A DNA stretch of 64,000 bases from Bradyrhizobium monzae. GTDB taxonomy: Bacteria; Pseudomonadota; Alphaproteobacteria; Rhizobiales; Xanthobacteraceae. The position numbers were made by a program, and so were the translations under genes. Below, in pieces: positions 8,732-17,069 of the stretch (positions within the stretch are counted from its first letter, which is position 1; each line of letters opens with the position of its first letter). Under the pieces are notes generated by a model, which saw only the letters and a program-made list of their open reading frames with translations, made no database searches and was not told where the DNA came from. The stretch is taken from positions 62,001 through 126,000 of the forward strand of contig NZ_JAIRDQ010000011.1 of the NCBI RefSeq assembly GCF_021458635.1, written 5' to 3'.

Positions 8732-9619
8732 ATGGCCGAGATCAGGAAGCCGATCGAATATTCGCCGAGCTGGACCTTCTTCGAGGGCAAATGGCATGAC
8801 GGCAACGTGCCGATCATGGGCCCGCGCACGCATGCGGCCTGGCTCGGCTCGGTCGTGTTCGACGGCGCGCGCGCGTTCGAAGGCGTCGCGCCCGACCTCG
8901 ACCGCCATGTCGCGCGCGCCAATCAATCCGCGATCAACTTTGGCCTCAAGCCGGTGGTCGATGCCGGCACCTGGCTCACGCTCGCCAACGAAGGCATCGC
9001 GCGCTTTGCGCCGAATGCGGAGCTTTATGTCCGCCCGATGTATTGGGCGCAGAACGGCGCCGGCGGCGGCGTGCTGTTCGACCCCGACACCACCAATTGG
9101 TGCCTGTGCATCTACGAGGCGCCGATGCCGAAACCGGTCGGCAACGCGATCACGCTGTCGCCGTTCCGCAGGCCCACCGCCGAATGCGCGCCGGTCGACG
9201 CAAAGGCTGCCTGTCTCTATCCGAACAATTCGCGGGCGCTGGCGGAGGCCGCTTCGCGCGGCTTCCAGAACGCGCTGATGCTGGACATGCTCGGCAATGT
9301 CGCCGAGTTCGGCAATTCCAATGTGTTCATGGCGAAAGACGGTGTCGTCTTCACGCCGGTACCGAACGGCACCTTCCTCAATGGTATCACGCGCCAACGG
9401 GTGATCAGCCTGCTCCGCGGTGACGGCGTCACCGTGGTCGAGAAGACGCTGCGCTACGCTGACTTCCTCGCTGCCGACGAGATTTTTTCAACCGGCAATT
9501 TTGCGAAGGTCGCGCCCGTGATTCGTATTGACGTGCGCGAGCTGAAGCCGGGGCCGCTCTACACCAAGGCGCGCAAGCTCTATTGGGACTTCGCGCATGC
9601 GGTGAAACTGGCGGCGTAG
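8732..9619 (+). CDS. Branched-chain amino acid aminotransferase (class IV)
   Basis: The 295-residue fold-type IV PLP enzyme transfers the amino group of leucine, isoleucine or valine to 2-oxoglutarate. The PLP lysine is likely in VDAKAACLYPNNSRAL, and the class IV signature region VAEFGNSNVFMAKDG follows. The start at 8732 has GAGGGGAGG shortly upstream. It converges on phaR. It differs from canonical IlvE in the VAE loop (FGNSN rather than GTGEN), so another class IV substrate, including D-amino acids, is possible. Confidence 0.85.
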   Translation: MAEIRKPIEYSPSWTFFEGKWHDGNVPIMGPRTHAAWLGSVVFDGARAFEGVAPDLDRHVARANQSAINFGLKPVVDAGTWLTLANEGIARFAPNAELYVRPMYWAQNGAGGGVLFDPDTTNWCLCIYEAPMPKPVGNAITLSPFRRPTAECAPVDAKAACLYPNNSRALAEAASRGFQNALMLDMLGNVAEFGNSNVFMAKDGVVFTPVPNGTFLNGITRQRVISLLRGDGVTVVEKTLRYADFLAADEIFSTGNFAKVAPVIRIDVRELKPGPLYTKARKLYWDFAHAVKLAA

Positions 9620-9643
9620 CCGCCGGCCAAACGAGCCAATCGC

Positions 9644-9668
9644 GCGCGTCCGCCGCATGCGGACGCGC
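9644..9668. terminator. Hairpin between convergent aminotransferase and phaR genes
   Basis: A perfect 10-bp stem (GCGCGTCCGC at 9644-9653 and its complement at 9659-9668) with a 5-base loop sits in the 66-bp gap between converging genes. There is no U-tract, so termination is plausible but not certain. Confidence 0.45.
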
Positions 9669-9685
9669 CGGTGCGGACGAGAGAC

Positions 9686-10270
9686 CTACTCGTCCTTCTT
9701 CGACATCTTTTCGAGGCGCTCCTGCATGTCCTTCATCTGCTGGCGCAGGTCGTCGATGTTGGTGTCCTTTGCCGGCTCGGCGCTCGCATCGGGCTCCGGC
9801 TCGGAGCGGCCCGTGCCGGGGGCAAACGGCTTGAACATCGAGAAAGTCTGCTGGAACAGCTCCATGTTGCGGCGGACCTGTTCTTCCAGCGGGGCAAAGG
9901 GAGTCCCCGACAGGGTGTTGGCGATCTGCTTGCGGAACTTCTCCTGCTCCTGGGTCAGCGTCGCGATCGATTGCTCCAGATATTTCGGCACCACCATCTG
10001 CATGCTGTCGCCGTAGAAGCGGATCAGCTGGCGCAGGAAGGTGGTCGGCAGCAGGTTCTGGCCGGCCTTGTTCTCCTGCTCGAAGATGATCTGGGCGAGC
10101 ACGGAGCGGGTGATGTCGTCGCCGGTCTTGGCGTCGTAGACCAGGAAATCTTCCCCGTCCTTGACCATGGCGGCGAGGTCTTCGAGCGTCACATAGGTGC
10201 TCGTTCCGGTGTTATAGAGCCGGCGGTTCGCGTATTTCTTGATGGTGGTGGGTTGGTCTGATTTCGCCAT
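9686..10270 (-). CDS. phaR: Polyhydroxyalkanoate synthesis repressor PhaR
   Basis: The 194-residue protein has the PHB/PHA accumulation regulator DNA-binding domain at the N-terminus (TIKKYANRRLYNTGTSTYVTLEDLA), a second conserved domain (about residues 65-130), and an acidic, helix-rich C-terminal tail ending KMSKKDE. PhaR senses polyhydroxybutyrate, leaving DNA when it binds granules, and represses phasin and other PHB genes. It is divergent from phaA-phaB, the arrangement common in rhizobia. Confidence 0.95.
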   Translation of the reverse strand: MAKSDQPTTIKKYANRRLYNTGTSTYVTLEDLAAMVKDGEDFLVYDAKTGDDITRSVLAQIIFEQENKAGQNLLPTTFLRQLIRFYGDSMQMVVPKYLEQSIATLTQEQEKFRKQIANTLSGTPFAPLEEQVRRNMELFQQTFSMFKPFAPGTGRSEPEPDASAEPAKDTNIDDLRQQMKDMQERLEKMSKKDE

Positions 10271-10575
10271 GGGCTCTCACTTCAAAGACGCTGAGAACGG
10301 GAACCTGCAGGGCCAATGCCGCAGGGCGGGAAGAGTACGCAACGCAACAAAATAAGCATTTTCAAAGGGGTCACGCTACCGTTTTGTGCGGCACGGTTAA
10401 TTGCACAGCAAAAACGTGCTTGCGAAATCGCCAAGAACGCTATTTTGAATGCGCTGCGGCATGGATTCGGTGACCTGCCGATTGACATGCCGCAATGACG
10501 TTAACAGGATGCCCTTCGAGACTGGCGAGCCGTTTCCCAGCCCCGTCTGCCCCCATTCAACCCCAGGAGATGCCC
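10271..10575. promoter_or_regulatory. phaR/phaA divergent control region with inverted repeats
   Basis: This 305-bp gap holds no gene. Visible dyads are TTTTGTGC (10382-10389) facing GCACAGCAAAA (10403-10413), an imperfect pair, and TGCGGCAT (10455-10462) facing ATGCCGCA (10487-10494), a perfect 8-bp pair. TTGACA (10482-10487) could be a -35 element, but no convincing -10 follows. The dyads are candidate sites for PhaR or another regulator of phaA. This is inference only. Confidence 0.4.
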
Positions 10576-11754
10576 ATGTCAGACGATGTCGTCATCGTCA
10601 GCGCCGCCCGCACCCCGGTCGGAAGCTTCAACGGAGCGTTCGCGACCCTTCCCGCCCACGATCTCGGCGCGATCGCCATCAAGGCCGCGCTGGAGCGCGG
10701 TGGCATCGAGCCCGGCCGGGTTTCCGAAGTCATCATGGGCCAGATCCTGACGGCCGCTCAGGGCCAGAACCCCGCCCGCCAGGCCTCGATCATGGCCGGT
10801 ATTCCGGTGGAGAGCCCGGCCTGGGGCGTCAACCAGCTTTGCGGCTCGGGCCTGCGCACGGTTGCGCTTGGGTATCAGGCGCTGCTCAACGGTGATTCCG
10901 AGATCGTGGTAGCCGGCGGCCAGGAGTCCATGAGCATGGCTCCGCACGCCCAGTATCTGCGCGGCGGGGTCAAGATGGGCGCGGTCGAGTTCATCGACAC
11001 CATGATCAAGGACGGTCTGTGGGATGCCTTCAACGGCTACCACATGGGCAACACCGCCGAGAACGTCGCGCGGCAGTGGCAGATCACCCGTGCCCAGCAG
11101 GACGAGTTCGCGGTTGCCTCGCAGCAGAAGGCCGAAGCGGCGCAGAAGGCCGGCAAGTTCAACGACGAGATCGTCCCCGTCACCATCAAGGGCCGCAAGG
11201 GCGATGTCGTCGTCAGCGCCGACGAATATCCGCGCCATGGTGCCACGCTTGACGCGATGGCGAAGCTGCGTCCCGCCTTCGAGAAGGAAGGCACGGTCAC
11301 CGCAGGCTCGGCCTCGGGCATCAATGACGGCGCTGCCGCCGTGGTGCTGATGACCGCAAAGCAGGCCGCCAAGGAAGGCAAGAAGCCGCTCGCGCGCATC
11401 GTGTCCTGGGCGCAGGCCGGCGTTGATCCGAAGATTATGGGCTCGGGCCCGATCCCGGCCTCGCGCGCCGCGCTGAAGAAGGCCGGCTGGAGCGTCGGTG
11501 ATCTCGATCTGATCGAGGCTAACGAAGCCTTCGCGGCACAGGCTTGCGCCGTCAACAAGGACCTCGGCTGGGACACCTCCAAGGTCAACGTCAACGGTGG
11601 TGCGATCGCAATCGGCCATCCGGTCGGCGCGTCCGGTGCGCGCGTGCTGGTGACGCTGCTGCACGAAATGCAGAAGCGTGATTCGAAGAAGGGCCTTGCC
11701 ACGCTGTGCATCGGCGGCGGCATGGGTATCGCGATGTGTCTGGCGCGCGACTGA
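10576..11754 (+). CDS. phaA: Acetyl-CoA C-acetyltransferase (beta-ketothiolase)
   Basis: The 392-residue thiolase condenses two acetyl-CoA to acetoacetyl-CoA, the first step of polyhydroxybutyrate synthesis. The acyl-accepting Cys89 lies in NQLCGSGLR, the catalytic histidine in GGAIAIGHPVGASGAR and the second cysteine in LCIGGGMG. The ATG at 10576 begins the family-typical MSDDVVIVSAARTP; AGGAGATG overlaps another in-frame ATG two codons earlier. phaB follows, separated by a strong terminator. Confidence 0.95.
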   Translation: MSDDVVIVSAARTPVGSFNGAFATLPAHDLGAIAIKAALERGGIEPGRVSEVIMGQILTAAQGQNPARQASIMAGIPVESPAWGVNQLCGSGLRTVALGYQALLNGDSEIVVAGGQESMSMAPHAQYLRGGVKMGAVEFIDTMIKDGLWDAFNGYHMGNTAENVARQWQITRAQQDEFAVASQQKAEAAQKAGKFNDEIVPVTIKGRKGDVVVSADEYPRHGATLDAMAKLRPAFEKEGTVTAGSASGINDGAAAVVLMTAKQAAKEGKKPLARIVSWAQAGVDPKIMGSGPIPASRAALKKAGWSVGDLDLIEANEAFAAQACAVNKDLGWDTSKVNVNGGAIAIGHPVGASGARVLVTLLHEMQKRDSKKGLATLCIGGGMGIAMCLARD

Positions 11755-11872
11755 GCTTACACTTGGCTTACGCGTGCGCTGCACACGTCAGTGATTGCGT
11801 TGCACGCGATTAAAAAGGCGGCGATTGCAAATCAAATATTCTTCGCAACCGCGCAAGCCTCGACTAAATACA

Positions 11873-11902
11873 AACGCCCGGCTCAACGCCGGGCGTTTTG
11901 TT
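11873..11902 (+). terminator. Intrinsic terminator after phaA
   Basis: A perfect 10-bp stem (AACGCCCGGC at 11873-11882, complement at 11888-11897) with loop TCAAC is followed by TTGTTCTT. It lies 118 bases after the phaA stop and about 90 before phaB, so phaB probably has its own promoter or depends on readthrough. Confidence 0.8.
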
Positions 11903-11989
11903 CTTGATGTCCGTCAAACCAACCGCATAATCCATCACTAAAAACGATCACTCAGAAACGTCCGAAGAGCCCAAGGGAAGGAATACGAT

Positions 11990-12715
11990 ATGGCGCGAGT
12001 TGCATTGGTGACGGGTGGTACGCGGGGCATCGGAGCTGCGATCAGCAAGGCGCTGAAGGCGGCTGGCTACAAGGTCGCGGCGAGCTATGCCGGCAATGAT
12101 GCGGCGGCGGAGAAGTTCAAGGCCGAGACCGGCATCGCCGTCTACAAATGGGACGTCAGCAATTTCGATGCCTGCGCCGAAGGCGTGAAGAAGGTCGAGG
12201 CCGAGCTCGGCCCGGTCGATGTCCTCGTCAACAATGCCGGCATCACCCGTGACACCGCCTTCCACAAGATGACGCTCGAGCAGTGGAACGCCGTCATCAA
12301 CACCAACCTCGGCTCGCTGTTCAACATGACGCGCCAGGTGATCGAGGGCATGCGTGCGCGCAAATTCGGCCGCGTCATCTCGATCTCGTCGATCAACGGC
12401 CAGAAGGGCCAGTTCGGTCAGGTCAACTATTCCGCGGCAAAGGCCGGCGATATCGGTTTCACCAAGGCACTCGCAATCGAGAACGCCAAGGGCGGCATCA
12501 CCGTCAACGCCATTGCGCCTGGCTATATCAACACCGAGATGGTGCAGGCCGTGCCCAAGGACGTCCTGGAGAAGAACGTGATCCCGCAGATCCCGGTCAA
12601 CCGGCTCGGCGAGCCGGAAGAGATCGCGCGCGCGGTCGTGTTCCTGGCAGCCGACGAGGCAGGCTTCATCACCGGCTCGACCCTGACCATCAATGGCGGC
12701 CAGTATCACGCCTGA
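11990..12715 (+). CDS. phaB: Acetoacetyl-CoA reductase
   Basis: The 241-residue short-chain dehydrogenase reduces acetoacetyl-CoA to (R)-3-hydroxybutyryl-CoA with NADPH, supplying PHB synthase. The nucleotide-binding motif TGGTRGIG lies at residues 8-15, NNAG follows in VLVNNAGITRD, and the catalytic Ser-Tyr-Lys lies in SISSINGQKG and YSAAKAG. The C-terminus ING-GQYHA is typical of PhaB. AAGGAA precedes the start. The PHB synthase phaC is not in this window. Confidence 0.95.
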   Translation: MARVALVTGGTRGIGAAISKALKAAGYKVAASYAGNDAAAEKFKAETGIAVYKWDVSNFDACAEGVKKVEAELGPVDVLVNNAGITRDTAFHKMTLEQWNAVINTNLGSLFNMTRQVIEGMRARKFGRVISISSINGQKGQFGQVNYSAAKAGDIGFTKALAIENAKGGITVNAIAPGYINTEMVQAVPKDVLEKNVIPQIPVNRLGEPEEIARAVVFLAADEAGFITGSTLTINGGQYHA

Positions 12716-12768
12716 TATGGCGTCAAGCCTGTAGCGTTGGGCGAGACAAGTCGATAGGGAAGACGCAA

Positions 12769-12791
12769 ATGCCCGGCCTCGCGCCGGGCAT
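12769..12791 (+). terminator. Probable terminator after phaB
   Basis: A perfect 9-bp stem (ATGCCCGGC at 12769-12777, complement at 12783-12791) with loop CTCGC lies 53 bases after the phaB stop. No U-tract follows, so it may be a structured 3' end rather than a strong terminator. Confidence 0.5.
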
Positions 12792-12816
12792 CAACGTCCT
12801 CAGAGCCATTTGATCC

Positions 12817-13686
12817 ATGACCCCGCGCACAGCTACGCTGATCGGACTGACCGCGATCCTGATGTGGTCGTTGTTGTCCGTGATGACGGTGGCGACCGGA
12901 AAGATCCCGGCGTTCCAACTCGCTGCAATGACCTTTGCGATCGGCGGTCTCGTCGGCCTGCTCACCTGGATCGGCCGCGGCGGCGCCGCGAAAAGCCTGC
13001 GCCAGCCGCTCGTCGTGTGGGTCGTTGGCGTTGGCGGATTGTTCGGCTATCACGCGCTCTATTTCCTCGCGCTTCGCTTCGCGCCGCCGGCCGAAGCCGG
13101 CCTTCTGAACTACATGTGGCCGCTGCTGATCGTGCTGTTCTCGTCGTTTCTGCCGGGCGAGCGGCTGGCCGCGCATCACATCATCGGCGCCACGCTCGGC
13201 CTCGTCGGCACCGTATTGTTGTTTGCCGGCAATACCTCCGGCTTCGCGCCGGGTGCGGTGCCGGGATTGGTCGCGGCCTTCATCGCCGCCTTCGTCTGGG
13301 CGACCTATTCGGTGCTGTCGCGGCGATTGAAGGCGGTGCCGACCGATGCGGTCGCGGGCTTCTGCCTCGCCACATCGGTGCTCGCCGCGCTTGTGCATGG
13401 TCTGCTCGAAACCACGGTGTGGCCCGAGACGACGTTACAATGGCTCGCTGTGGTCGCGCTCGGCATCGGTCCTGTCGGTGCTGCCTTCTACGCCTGGGAC
13501 ATCGGCATGAAGCGGGGCGACATTCGCGTGCTCGGCGCCGCCTCTTACGCGACGCCGCTGCTCTCGACCGGCTTCCTCATCGCCGCCGGCTTTGCCAAAG
13601 CCAGCGCCAACATTGCGATTGCCGCAATCCTGATCGCCGGCGGCGGTCTGATCGCGGCAAAGGACATGGTGCTGAAGAAGCGGTGA
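12817..13686 (+). CDS. DMT superfamily (EamA) exporter, YddG-like
   Basis: The 289-residue inner-membrane protein has about ten hydrophobic segments in two EamA repeats. Features such as the N-terminal RTATLIGLTAILMWSLLS, NYMWPLLIVLFSSFLPGE and AWDIGMKRGDIRVLGAASY resemble the aromatic amino acid exporter YddG. Substrate specificity is not determined by the sequence. It ends just before the convergent cupin gene. Confidence 0.85.
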   Translation: MTPRTATLIGLTAILMWSLLSVMTVATGKIPAFQLAAMTFAIGGLVGLLTWIGRGGAAKSLRQPLVVWVVGVGGLFGYHALYFLALRFAPPAEAGLLNYMWPLLIVLFSSFLPGERLAAHHIIGATLGLVGTVLLFAGNTSGFAPGAVPGLVAAFIAAFVWATYSVLSRRLKAVPTDAVAGFCLATSVLAALVHGLLETTVWPETTLQWLAVVALGIGPVGAAFYAWDIGMKRGDIRVLGAASYATPLLSTGFLIAAGFAKASANIAIAAILIAGGGLIAAKDMVLKKR

Positions 13687-13696
13687 GAGTCCGGGG

Positions 13697-14119
13697 TTAC
13701 GGCTCCCAGCCCTTCGGCGCGAGCTCGAATTTTGCGAACTCGAAGGCGGGCGCCACGGTGCAGCCGACCAGCGTCCACTCGCCGGTGGTCTCCGCCATCT
13801 GCCACGCATCCGCTGGTACGATGGCCTGTGGTCGCTCGCCCCGCATAAGGTCCGTGCCGAGCCGCACCTCGTGCTGGGAGCAGCCGTCATGCGCAATGCG
13901 CAGCGTCAGCGGGCTGCCGGAATAGTAGTGCCAGGTCTCGACCGCATCGATGCGATGCCAGTGCGAGCGCTCGCCGCGCGCGAGCAGGTAGTAGATCGAG
14001 GTCGAACGAGAGCGCCCGTTGGCGTCGGTGGTCTGGTCGCGAAAGGTCTCGCGGTAATGGCCGCCCTCGGGGTGCGGGCGGAGCTCAAGGCGCGCGATGA
14101 TCTCGGCTGCGGTCGGCAT
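13697..14119 (-). CDS. Cupin domain protein (DUF985 family)
   Basis: The 140-residue single-domain cupin shows the DUF985 signatures LRPHPEGGHYRETFRD near the N-terminus, IYYLLARGERSHWHRIDAVETWHYY in the centre and VGCTVAPAFEFAKFEL near the C-terminus. Related structures are RmlC-like beta-barrels; the ligand is not known. It lies 17 bp upstream of gloB on the same strand... in transcription order cupin precedes gloB only if readthrough occurs leftward, and the gap between 14119 and 14137 shows gloB is transcribed first, then the cupin gene. Confidence 0.8.
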   Translation of the reverse strand: MPTAAEIIARLELRPHPEGGHYRETFRDQTTDANGRSRSTSIYYLLARGERSHWHRIDAVETWHYYSGSPLTLRIAHDGCSQHEVRLGTDLMRGERPQAIVPADAWQMAETTGEWTLVGCTVAPAFEFAKFELAPKGWEP

Positions 14120-14136
14120 CGATCCCCGTCAGGTCT

Positions 14137-14904
14137 TCAGGACTTGTTTTTGCGCTCGCGCAACTCGCCGAACACTGCGGCGGCATCCGCGCCTTTCATG
14201 TGTAGCCTGGCTGCGACCGACGGTTCATCAGCGCGCAAGAACACGTTTGCTCGCTTCTCATCACCAAGCAGTGAGGGAATGGTCGGTTTGTTCTCCGCCC
14301 GCAGCCTCGTCACTTCCGCCGCGCGGGCCTGGAGCGCCGCATTATCGGGATCGACGGTCAGTGCGAACTTGACGTTGGACGCGGTGTATTCGTGGCCGCA
14401 ATAGAGCTTGAAGTCGTCGGGCAGGGCCCGCAGCTTCAACAGCGAGTCCCACATCATCGGGTAGGTGCCCTCGAACACGCGGCCGCAGCCGATCGAGAAC
14501 AGCGTATCGGCAGCGAACAGCGTCTTCTCGTTGTCGAAGACGTAGGAAATATGGTCGAGCGTGTGACCGGGCGTTTCCACGACACGCCCCAGCAAGCTGC
14601 CGACCTTCACCACGTCGGCATTGGCGACGCGCAAATCGACATCGGCGATCTTCGTCGTCTTGTCATGCGGCGCGACGACGCGGCAATTGTATTTCTGCTT
14701 GAGTTCGGCGACCCCGCCGACATGATCACCATGATGATGGGTGATCAGGATATCGGTGAGCTGCCAACCCTCGCGCTCCAGCGCCCTGATGATGGGGCCG
14801 GCTTCCGGTGCGTCGATCGAGGCGGTTGCCTTGGTTTCCACATCGTGGATCAGATAACCGAAATTGTCGTTTAAACAGTTGAAAGTACGAATTTCGGCGG
14901 CCAT
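14137..14904 (-). CDS. gloB: Hydroxyacylglutathione hydrolase (glyoxalase II)
   Basis: The 255-residue metallo-beta-lactamase-fold enzyme hydrolyses S-D-lactoylglutathione to D-lactate and glutathione. The metal-binding motif THHHGDH is followed by the ligands in TPGHTLDH and ADTLFSIGCGR, and by the C-terminal glyoxalase II domain with LYCGHEYT and NVKFAL. The start MAAEIRTFNCLNDN is the family N-terminus; the open frame continues upstream over the divergent methyltransferase gene and is ignored. It is cotranscribed leftwards with the cupin gene, whose start lies 17 bases beyond the gloB stop. Confidence 0.94.
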   Translation of the reverse strand: MAAEIRTFNCLNDNFGYLIHDVETKATASIDAPEAGPIIRALEREGWQLTDILITHHHGDHVGGVAELKQKYNCRVVAPHDKTTKIADVDLRVANADVVKVGSLLGRVVETPGHTLDHISYVFDNEKTLFAADTLFSIGCGRVFEGTYPMMWDSLLKLRALPDDFKLYCGHEYTASNVKFALTVDPDNAALQARAAEVTRLRAENKPTIPSLLGDEKRANVFLRADEPSVAARLHMKGADAAAVFGELRERKNKS

Positions 14905-15012
14905 GTCATCTCCATCGCGCTCAGCCCCGTCAGACAAATATGGCGTTAACGTTGCGCAGGCAATGCAATATTCAGCGCGCGGCCGCCGCCTTGTGCATGT
15001 TACATTGCCGTC

Positions 15013-15756
15013 ATGACCATCGACGTCGTCGACCTTCGCGAGTTCTATTCCCGGCGCCTCGGCATCGTGGCGCGGCAGATGATCAATCGCGGCATCCGGG
15101 AGCGCTGGCCGAACGCCGAGGGCCAGCGCGTGCTCGGCATCGGCTATCCCACGCCCTATCTCGGGCTGTTCCGCGAGGACGCGGAGCGCTGCATCGCCTT
15201 CATGCCGGCGGCCCAGGGCGTGTTGAAATGGCCCACGGGGCGGCCCGCACTGGCCACGCTGGTCGACGAGTTCTCGCTGCCGCTTCCCGACGCCGCGGTC
15301 GACCGCATCCTGCTGATCCATGCGCTCGAGATGTCCGACGATCCGGCTGCGCTGCTGCGGGAGGTCTGGCGGGTGCTGTCGCCGTCCGGCCGGGTCATGG
15401 CGGTGATCCCGAACCGGCGCGGCGTGTGGACGCGCAGCGACAACACGCCGTTCGGCCATGGCCGTCCCTATTCGCGCTCGCAGATCACGGACCTGTTGCG
15501 CCAGACCTGGTTCACGCCGACCGGCTGGGGCGAGGCCCTGTTCATGCCGCCTTACGCGGGCCGCTGGGTGCTGAAATCAGCGCAGATGTGGGAGCGTGCC
15601 GGTGCTGCGCTGTCGCTGCCTTTTGCCGGCGTCCACATCGTCGAAGCGACCAAGCAGGTCTATCGCGCGATCCCCGCCAAGCGCGAACGAGCGCGGCTGA
15701 TTCCCTCGTTGAAGCCGGTGCTGGTGCCATCCTCGCCGACGGTGACGCGGGGCTGA
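15013..15756 (+). CDS. Class I SAM-dependent methyltransferase of unknown substrate
   Basis: The 247-residue protein has a methyltransferase core, with motif I modified to RVLGIGYPTPYLGLF and a Methyltransf_11-like stretch (LHALEMSDDPAALLREVWRVL region, with LSPSGRVMAVIPN). The unusual motif I is characteristic of a rhizobial group found beside gloB. The substrate is unknown. It is divergent from gloB, with 108 bases between starts. Confidence 0.75.
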   Translation: MTIDVVDLREFYSRRLGIVARQMINRGIRERWPNAEGQRVLGIGYPTPYLGLFREDAERCIAFMPAAQGVLKWPTGRPALATLVDEFSLPLPDAAVDRILLIHALEMSDDPAALLREVWRVLSPSGRVMAVIPNRRGVWTRSDNTPFGHGRPYSRSQITDLLRQTWFTPTGWGEALFMPPYAGRWVLKSAQMWERAGAALSLPFAGVHIVEATKQVYRAIPAKRERARLIPSLKPVLVPSSPTVTRG

Positions 15757-15762
15757 AAACAA

Positions 15763-15787
15763 ATCGTCCCGGCGAGGCCGGGACGAT
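15763..15787 (-). terminator. Terminator between convergent methyltransferase and DUF4167 genes
   Basis: A perfect 11-bp stem (ATCGTCCCGGC at 15763-15773, complement at 15777-15787) has a 3-base loop. On the minus strand it is followed by TTGTTTTC, so it fits an intrinsic terminator for the DUF4167 gene and may also act on the plus strand. Confidence 0.7.
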
Positions 15788-15819
15788 CATGCATCGTAAA
15801 TCCAGGATTTGGTTGCAGC

Positions 15820-16608
15820 TTACTCGCTGGGGGCGAGGTCGTCGCCGGAAGCGGCAGGCGCAGCCTCGCGCTCGGGGCGCGGGCCGTTATGCGGCCGGCG
15901 GCGCCGCCGCGGGAAACGCTCGCCACCGCCGCCATTGCCAGCTTCGAAGCCGCCCGGTGCGCCGTTCGTCTGCGGCTGCGCTCCGGTGATGAAGGACGGG
16001 AGGCGGTCGACATTGCCGGCATCGGCGATGACAGGCTGCGGCTGGTTCGGCGGTTGCGGCTGCTGATATTGCGGCTGCGGACGATGGTCGCGTTCGCGGT
16101 GCTCGCGTGGCTGCTGCTGGTCGCGAACATAGGGCTGCTGGTTATTGTCGCGCTGCTGGTAGTCGCGATTGTGATCGCGCTGGCCGTCACGCTGATAGGA
16201 CTGTTGCTGCGGCGGAGGCTGCGGAACGAAGCCCGGCTCCTGGCCGAAGTTCGAGAAATTCTCGCCGTCGTCCTCGCCGTCGTCACCGCTGCTGGTGCTG
16301 ATGGGCTCGTCGCCGCGCGGCTGCTGGTTCTGACGGAACTGTTCCTGCGCTGCCGCGATCAGGCGGAAATAATGCTCGGCATGCTGGTAGTAGTTTTCGG
16401 CGGCGACCGGATCGCCGGAGGAGCGCGCGTCGCGCGCAAGCTGAAGATATTTTTCGGCGATGTGCGAGGCCGTGCCGCGGATCTTGATGTCAGGGCCGTT
16501 CGATTCGTAGACCCGGGTCATCGGGTTCTGGCCGCGCCGGTTATTGTTGTTGTTATTATTGTTGTTGTTGCGGTTGCGCATCCGCTGCTTGTTCTGACCG
16601 TTTCTCAT
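15820..16608 (-). CDS. DUF4167 domain protein with polyasparagine tract
   Basis: The 262-residue protein begins with an Asn/Arg-rich segment containing ten consecutive Asn codons (residues 14-23), then the conserved DUF4167 region (about residues 26-95; VYESNGPDIKIRGTASHIAEKYLQLARDA and AAENYYQHAEHYFR). The rest is low-complexity Gln/Arg/Pro/Asp-rich and ends in a basic stretch. Function is unknown; the composition suggests RNA binding or disorder. In rhizobia it usually follows prmC, as here. Confidence 0.85.
   Translation of the reverse strand: MRNGQNKQRMRNRNNNNNNNNNNRRGQNPMTRVYESNGPDIKIRGTASHIAEKYLQLARDARSSGDPVAAENYYQHAEHYFRLIAAAQEQFRQNQQPRGDEPISTSSGDDGEDDGENFSNFGQEPGFVPQPPPQQQSYQRDGQRDHNRDYQQRDNNQQPYVRDQQQPREHRERDHRPQPQYQQPQPPNQPQPVIADAGNVDRLPSFITGAQPQTNGAPGGFEAGNGGGGERFPRRRRRPHNGPRPEREAAPAASGDDLAPSE
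16540..16569 (-). repeat. Trinucleotide repeat encoding ten asparagines
   Basis: Ten consecutive AAC/AAT codons (GTT/ATT on the plus strand) lie inside the DUF4167 gene. Two codons are mixed, so the tract is an imperfect microsatellite. Slippage would change length in whole codons without a frameshift. Confidence 0.85.
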
Positions 16609-17069
16609 GTCCTGCCTTTAATTCCAGCCCTAAAGGTTGCACGCATTACTGATTGCTAGGAGTGACCTGATGACAGCGGTTCACATGCCTCACGCGCACC
16701 GCGCAAGAGCGGATTGAACCCTGCCGATGTTCGTCGACCGTCGCGTTCAACAAAGACGCGTTCCCCACCCGCCAGCATTCATTGCCAGCGAACCCATTCA
16801 TATCGCCTGCCGAAACAAGCCCTGCTTTGTTGCGTAAGTCTTCAAGCGCAATATCAGGCTTTCGTTCACGTTGCGGTCGGAAAGCAGCGTACCTCAATGG
16901 GCTATCGCGCTTAACAGGACCTGCGGCTTGGAACCTTAAATCAGTGAAGCTCTCGCCTGAGAGCCCGGCTTTCGCCCGTAGGTCTACGGGGCCGACACCG
17001 ATGTGCTGATCGGAAGGTAGTCGTTCCCAAGGGATATTCCAAGAGGTTTTTTAGAGCCCAATCCGGCTT
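16609..17069. other. 461-bp gap between prmC and the DUF4167 gene, no confident gene
   Basis: No gene is called here. On the minus strand one frame is open from about 17050 down to 16646 (about 135 codons), but it has no ATG or GTG start; a TTG at 16897 is the only candidate. Its translation contains a loose internal duplication (VDLRAKAGLSG and EDLRNKAGLVS). It could be a gene remnant or chance. The DUF4167 promoter must lie within its left part. Confidence 0.35.

Noticed and set aside
16540..16569. CRISPR-like short repeat
   Set aside because: It is a trinucleotide run inside a coding frame encoding asparagine, with no spacers.
16646..16897. 83-residue gene with TTG start on the minus strand
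   Set aside because: No ribosome binding site or family was recognised. The region is recorded as a gap and as a finding instead of a gene.
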